DNA from: Planctomycetota bacterium
GTDB lineage: Bacteria; Planctomycetota; Planctomycetia; Pirellulales; Lacipirellulaceae
Direction: 5' to 3'
Length of the DNA stretch: 9,253 nt
NCBI GenBank assembly: GCA_022615465.1
Contig: JAKEGR010000379.1
Coordinates: 1 to 9,253, forward strand
Shown here piece after piece: positions 6,578 through 9,253 of this stretch (positions are counted from its first letter, which is position 1; every line of letters starts with the position of its first letter). The translations under genes and the position numbers were made by a program. Under the pieces are notes generated by a model that searched no databases, was not told the origin of the DNA, and saw only the letters and a list, made by a program, of their open reading frames with translations.

Positions 6578-6856
6578 ATGACCGAACATCCGGAACCCTC
6601 TGAGTTGCTCACGTCTACGCCAACGGAAATGGAAGCGTCGATCATTGTCGCCGCGCTGGAAGAAGAAGGCATTCACTCGACGACAACGGGCGAGTATACG
6701 GCCGAACTCCGCGTGGGAGTTCCCGGTTGGGTACAGATCCTCGTGCGCGACGAAGACCTGGCCCGCGCTCAAGAGGTGTTGGAGCAAGTGAAGGACGACA
6801 ACGATCACATCGACTGGTCGCGGATCGACGTCGGCGAGCCGGAGGATGATTCGTAA
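6578..6856 (+). CDS. Small DUF2007-like protein
   Basis: This 92-residue acidic protein follows the DUF1501 gene by 74 bases. After a short N-tail it shows the DUF2007 layout: PTEMEASIIVAALEEEGI (about 14-31), a variable strand, then VPGWVQILVRDEDLARAQEVLEQV (about 47-70). That is the EA...L...GI...V.V...d...A..vL pattern of these ferredoxin-like domains. The acidic tail (DDNDHIDW..., after 71) is not part of the domain. The family is sometimes labelled 'putative signal transducing protein' but has no defined activity. The start was placed at the ATG at 6578, because a longer reading of this frame runs antisense-free but out of frame through the DUF1501 gene. A short dyad (AACAGG 6515-6520 / CCTGTT 6533-6538) lies in the gap, so it could be read through from the operon or expressed alone. 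The ribosome-binding site is weak. Confidence 0.72.
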   Translation: MTEHPEPSELLTSTPTEMEASIIVAALEEEGIHSTTTGEYTAELRVGVPGWVQILVRDEDLARAQEVLEQVKDDNDHIDWSRIDVGEPEDDS

Positions 6857-6879
6857 CCGGCGCGCGTGCCGTGTGCTTG

Positions 6880-7476
6880 TTACTCTTGCTCGTTGCGTTC
6901 GCGCCATTCGGATAGCAAGGTGACAATCGGCATGTCGCCAGTGCGGAGCTTATCGAGCATCGCCCGCAGGGCCAGCGGATCGCTCGGATCGAGCCGCACG
7001 AGCGTCTCGACGATTTCCTCGGCCATCTGCCCTTTTTCTAGCTTTTCGAGGCACCACGCCAAACCGCGCCCTGCCTCAAAGAACGCCCGATTCGCCGGCT
7101 GCGAATATGACAAGGGCGTGGGTGACTTGGCCCGCCGCACTGCCTGCAATCCCAATTGATAACCGGCGCCAAAATGGCCCCGCGCGAGTGGCACGTCGTT
7201 ATCGGCAGCCAGCGATAATTCCCCGAGCAGCCGGTGAGCCGCGATGAATTCGGCACACCCCGACAGCAACCATCGAAGCTCGTCCTTGGCAATGTCCAAC
7301 TCGCCCGCATCGATCATCATCTCGACTTCTTCCAAATCCTCGGCCCGGTCGCGTGTACAGCGAGGGTGAACCAACACCCAGCTTCGACCATCCGTAGTCC
7401 GTCGGAGGCTGAGCCGCTGGGACGACGGGGGTTGCCGGCGATGGTGTGGTTTGCGTTGGGCCAAGGGACGGGTCAA
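6880..7476 (-). CDS. TPR-like protein of unknown function, linked to the C1 genes
   Basis: The predicted 198-residue protein is cytoplasmic, with a basic, low-complexity N-terminus (1-27) followed by RRTTDGRSWVLVHPRC (25-40). The rest is helical and TPR-like. DLEEVEMMIDAGELDIAKDELRWLL (47-71) and AHRLLGELSLAADNDVPLARGHFGAGYQLG (80-109) form repeat-like helix pairs. FFEAGRGLAWCLEKLEKGQMAEEIVETLVRLDPSDPLALR (132-171) ends in a typical TPR closing motif. No ATG exists before residue 53, and the VHPRC segment looks like true protein, so a non-ATG start is needed; TTG at 7476 is used (stop TGA seven codons upstream), while GTG within WVLV is another option. The ribosome-binding site is poor. It follows the dehydrogenase gene by 66 bases on the same strand and converges with the DUF2007-like gene, the two stops being 23 bases apart. 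The coding status is supported by the repeat pattern; the role is unknown. Confidence 0.7.
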   Translation of the reverse strand: MTRPLAQRKPHHRRQPPSSQRLSLRRTTDGRSWVLVHPRCTRDRAEDLEEVEMMIDAGELDIAKDELRWLLSGCAEFIAAHRLLGELSLAADNDVPLARGHFGAGYQLGLQAVRRAKSPTPLSYSQPANRAFFEAGRGLAWCLEKLEKGQMAEEIVETLVRLDPSDPLALRAMLDKLRTGDMPIVTLLSEWRERNEQE

Positions 7477-7542
7477 GCTTTCTCGTTCTCGCGATCAGGG
7501 GGAACGCAGTGGGAACACAGGCCGAGGGAAGGCATCGATAGC

Positions 7543-8406
7543 CTAAATCGTTTTGCCCAGTTCGTAAATCTCTTCGGCATCGAGGACGAGGTCGTTCGCC
7601 TCAAATAATCGGCGGAGGGCGGCTTTGTGAAGTTTCATCTTCGTACCGCCAACGCCGATCGCGCCGTAGCAAATCTGGCCGTCGCGTTCGACCGCCTTGT
7701 CTTGCGGCTGGATGCCGCCGAGGCCGGAGGGCGGCATGGCGTTCAGATCGATCGCGACCTTGAGCGGGTCGCATTGGCGGCGACGTTTGTCCGGCAGAAG
7801 TTCGACGGCCGGCGCGCCGGCGGCAATGACGACCGTCGCCACGACCAGGGCCTCACCGACCGATTCTTCGTCATCGGTCATCCATGGGACGAGCTTCGCA
7901 TTAGGCACAACTTTGCGAACTTCGTCGCAGACTTGCAGCGCACGTTCCACCTGCCTTGACGCAACGCACACCATCGCCCCTTCACGCGCCAGTAGCCGCA
8001 CCACGCGCCGGCCCACTGAACCGGTCGCGGCCAGGACCGTAACGTTCGTCCCGGAAAGTGGCACGTGCTTTTTGGCCGAGAGCACGGCCGCCGCCGCAGT
8101 CGTGTTCGCCCCGTTCGAGTCGAGCATCACGGACACTCGCATCGGTTCGACGAAGCACTTCCGCACGCCGGCCAGCAGCTCTTCACCGGTGGCGACGTCG
8201 GTGCCGCCGATGAACACGGCCGTGTTGTTGAGGTCGGCCGGGCCGCGAGTAAACATCGCCCCATAAACGAGGTTGCGGACGTCGTCGGGTTCGACGCCGC
8301 CGTGTCTCAGCAACTGATCCACGCCCGCGTCCACCGCCACGACGGCGTCGAACACGCTCGGCTGCGTGTCGGTGTCGAGGCAGAGGAGAACCTTGGCGAA
8401 CGACAT
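7543..8406 (-). CDS. mtdC: Methylene-tetrahydromethanopterin dehydrogenase (MtdB/MtdC type)
   Basis: This 287-residue cytoplasmic enzyme would oxidise methylene-H4MPT (and perhaps methylene-H4F) to the methenyl form with NAD(P)+, the step after Fae in formaldehyde oxidation. Family blocks are visible in order: QPSVFDAVVAVDAGVD (15-30), a VFIGG segment (64-68), the GANTTAAAAV block (99-108, the GSFTTAAAMV equivalent), the Rossmann dinucleotide loop AATGSVGRRV (126-135), DLNAMPPSGLGGI (220-232) and GAIGVGGTKMK (248-258). The length matches MtdA/MtdB/MtdC proteins (about 285-300). MtdA, MtdB and MtdC differ in cofactor and pterin preference, which cannot be settled by eye; the mtdC symbol is given because that class was described from a planctomycete and this window looks planctomycetal. 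The ATG at 8406 has GGAG nine bases upstream. It begins 49 bases after the fae stop, so co-transcription is likely. Confidence 0.85.
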   Translation of the reverse strand: MSFAKVLLCLDTDTQPSVFDAVVAVDAGVDQLLRHGGVEPDDVRNLVYGAMFTRGPADLNNTAVFIGGTDVATGEELLAGVRKCFVEPMRVSVMLDSNGANTTAAAAVLSAKKHVPLSGTNVTVLAATGSVGRRVVRLLAREGAMVCVASRQVERALQVCDEVRKVVPNAKLVPWMTDDEESVGEALVVATVVIAAGAPAVELLPDKRRRQCDPLKVAIDLNAMPPSGLGGIQPQDKAVERDGQICYGAIGVGGTKMKLHKAALRRLFEANDLVLDAEEIYELGKTI

Positions 8407-8455
8407 GCTCCGAGTCTCCGTGTCCGCGCGCTCCGCTTCGCGTCGCGGCTAAACG

Positions 8456-8947
8456 TTAGAACCCTCTGAACGGATGAGCCGCCTTATCCTTGCCTGCCAG
8501 GATCTCGTCAATGCTTGGCTTGCCCGTCATCGCGCTCTTGAGGGCCATTTTCGTGGCTTCGTAGTTGTAGTCGTAGATTTTCTTGTCGCTCGCTGCTTCG
8601 GGATGGATAAATACACCACAGACACAGACGAAATCCTCGGCCTGTTTTTTCGAGATGACGCCATCGGCCACCGAGTCGGCCACCGCCTTGGCCACCGCCG
8701 CCTGGGCCGGGCCAAACATCTGCACTGCCTGCCGCATCCCCTTGATGGTTACCTTCGTGACCATCACCGTGGCCGGCTTCGCGATCAGATTGGGCGTGAG
8801 CACGGCCAGCAGATTGGTGTGCCCCTCGCTCTGTCGCGCCAGCGCGTTGGCAAACGCGATGCCGACCGGGCCGTCCTTGCTGCCGATGATCAGATCAATG
8901 TGGGCAATCTCGTTTCCTTCGCCCGCTAGCGCTTCGCCAATGAACAT
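8456..8947 (-). CDS. fae: Formaldehyde-activating enzyme (Fae)
   Basis: The 163-residue product is a canonical Fae, which condenses formaldehyde with tetrahydromethanopterin to methylene-H4MPT, both trapping a toxic intermediate and feeding oxidation. Recognised blocks are GEALAGEGNEIAHIDLIIG (4-22), containing the conserved active-site His (H16), TPNLIAKPATVMVTKVTIK (51-69), RQAVQMFGPAQAAVAKAV (72-89), VFIHPEAASDKKIYDYNYEATK (112-133) and the end KAAHPFRGF. Family members are about 160-180 residues. The start is the ATG at 8947, which has GGGAGG seven bases upstream. An in-frame extension to 9049 gives a Cys/Trp-rich tail unlike any Fae, and the ATG at 8953 is only one base from the ribosome-binding site. 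It is first in the fae-mtd-TPR series and has a promoter-like sequence at 9038-9065. Confidence 0.95.
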   Translation of the reverse strand: MFIGEALAGEGNEIAHIDLIIGSKDGPVGIAFANALARQSEGHTNLLAVLTPNLIAKPATVMVTKVTIKGMRQAVQMFGPAQAAVAKAVADSVADGVISKKQAEDFVCVCGVFIHPEAASDKKIYDYNYEATKMALKSAMTGKPSIDEILAGKDKAAHPFRGF

Positions 8948-8954
8948 TGTCATG

Positions 8955-8960
8955 CCTCCC
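8955..8960 (-). promoter_or_regulatory. Ribosome-binding site that fixes the fae start
   Basis: Read on the minus strand this is GGGAGG. Its spacing is seven bases to the ATG at 8947 but only one base to the in-frame ATG at 8953, so 8947 is preferred, giving a protein beginning MFIGEALAG as expected for Fae. Confidence 0.65.
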
Positions 8961-9037
8961 TGGAATAACGTGCCAACTAAGTCCGGAATTCCTGCCGGCT
9001 GGAGCCAGCAAAACAGGAAATCATCACGAAAAGGCGA

Positions 9038-9065
9038 AGAATAGCACATCAGGCGGCGTTTGCAA
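9038..9065 (-). promoter_or_regulatory. Candidate promoter of the fae operon
   Basis: On the minus strand, TTGCAA (9060-9065) and TATTCT (9038-9043) are 16 bases apart, and a TGC just upstream of TATTCT gives an extended -10 element. Transcription from here would give a leader of roughly 80 bases before fae. Both hexamers match consensus at four of six positions, so this is plausible but untested. Confidence 0.38.
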
Positions 9066-9253
9066 GGACTGGCCGAGAGTCAGGTCCGCCGAGCCGGGTC
9101 AGACCCAAGCTATCGAGACGCTTTTTCTGCCTGTTGTGTCGCTCGACTGGCACCATCTGCCTGGACTTTCTGGACAAAAAGACCAGATTCTGAAACAATA
9201 ATAATAGAGCGGCGCGGGAGGCGCGCTCGCGGCCGAGCGGAACAGAGACACAG

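Larger units (their letters stand above)
8948..9253. other. Region upstream of fae to the right edge
   Basis: These 306 bases contain the fae ribosome-binding site and promoter-like sequence. No convincing gene is visible; the short plus-strand frame through 9201 has no recognisable content. Near the edge there is a small hairpin, CGCTCG (9224-9229) with CGAGCG (9234-9239), in very GC-rich sequence. Any gene to which it belongs would lie outside the window. Confidence 0.45.

Noticed and set aside
8065..8469. A 134-codon plus-strand frame antisense to the dehydrogenase gene
   Set aside because: The opposite strand carries a clear methylene-H4MPT dehydrogenase; the plus-strand frame is Arg/His-rich shadow.
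8948..9049. An N-terminal extension of Fae to the ATG at 9049
   Set aside because: The added residues are unlike any Fae N-terminus, and the only strong ribosome-binding site (8955-8960) lies inside the extension, correctly spaced for the ATG at 8947.

Overview
The window reads as chromosomal DNA from a planctomycete, most likely a Pirellulales-like or Gemmata-like lineage. Two independent signals support this. One is an adjacent pair of a DUF1549/DUF1553 (planctomycete 'PSCyt2/PSD1') protein and a Tat-exported DUF1501 protein. The other is a formaldehyde-activating enzyme next to a methylene-tetrahydromethanopterin dehydrogenase, a C1 module known in planctomycetes. The DNA is GC-rich, so long antisense shadow ORFs run across several genes. 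The assignment rests on gene content only.

Layout, left to right. (1) Positions 1-378 (+) hold the last codons of an upstream ORF and, in an ATGA overlap, a complete PemK/MazF-like toxin gene; this looks like the right end of a toxin-antitoxin pair. (2) A strong hairpin at 475-507 separates it from a convergent small gene (580-864, -) for a secreted Tyr/Gly/His-rich protein. An imperfect palindrome (908-959) lies upstream of that gene. (3) Positions 1147-2607 (-) encode an Old Yellow Enzyme-type flavin oxidoreductase with an altered active-site histidine pair and an incomplete C-terminal cysteine set. (4) Positions 2608-3355 have no convincing gene. They hold an unexplained terminator-like hairpin on the + strand (2992-3045), a promoter-like sequence and a possibly structured leader. 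(5) Positions 3356-6856 (+) carry DUF1549/DUF1553, DUF1501 and a small DUF2007-like gene, probably co-oriented as an operon. (6) Positions 8947-6880 (-) carry fae, a methylene-H4MPT dehydrogenase gene and a TPR-like gene, all on the minus strand and closely spaced, with a promoter-like sequence just upstream of fae.

How the genes work together. Fae condenses formaldehyde with tetrahydromethanopterin, and the dehydrogenase oxidises the resulting methylene-H4MPT with NAD(P)+, so these two neighbours catalyse consecutive steps of formaldehyde oxidation or detoxification. The downstream TPR-like protein has no known role but shares the orientation. The DUF1549/DUF1553 and DUF1501 proteins are a recurring exported or membrane-anchored pair in planctomycetes whose biochemical role is still poorly defined.

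I see no CRISPR array, rRNA, tRNA, insertion sequence or defence island. The least explained parts are the 748-base gap at 2608-3355 with its orphan hairpin, the palindrome at 908-959, and the TPR-like gene attached to the C1 module.
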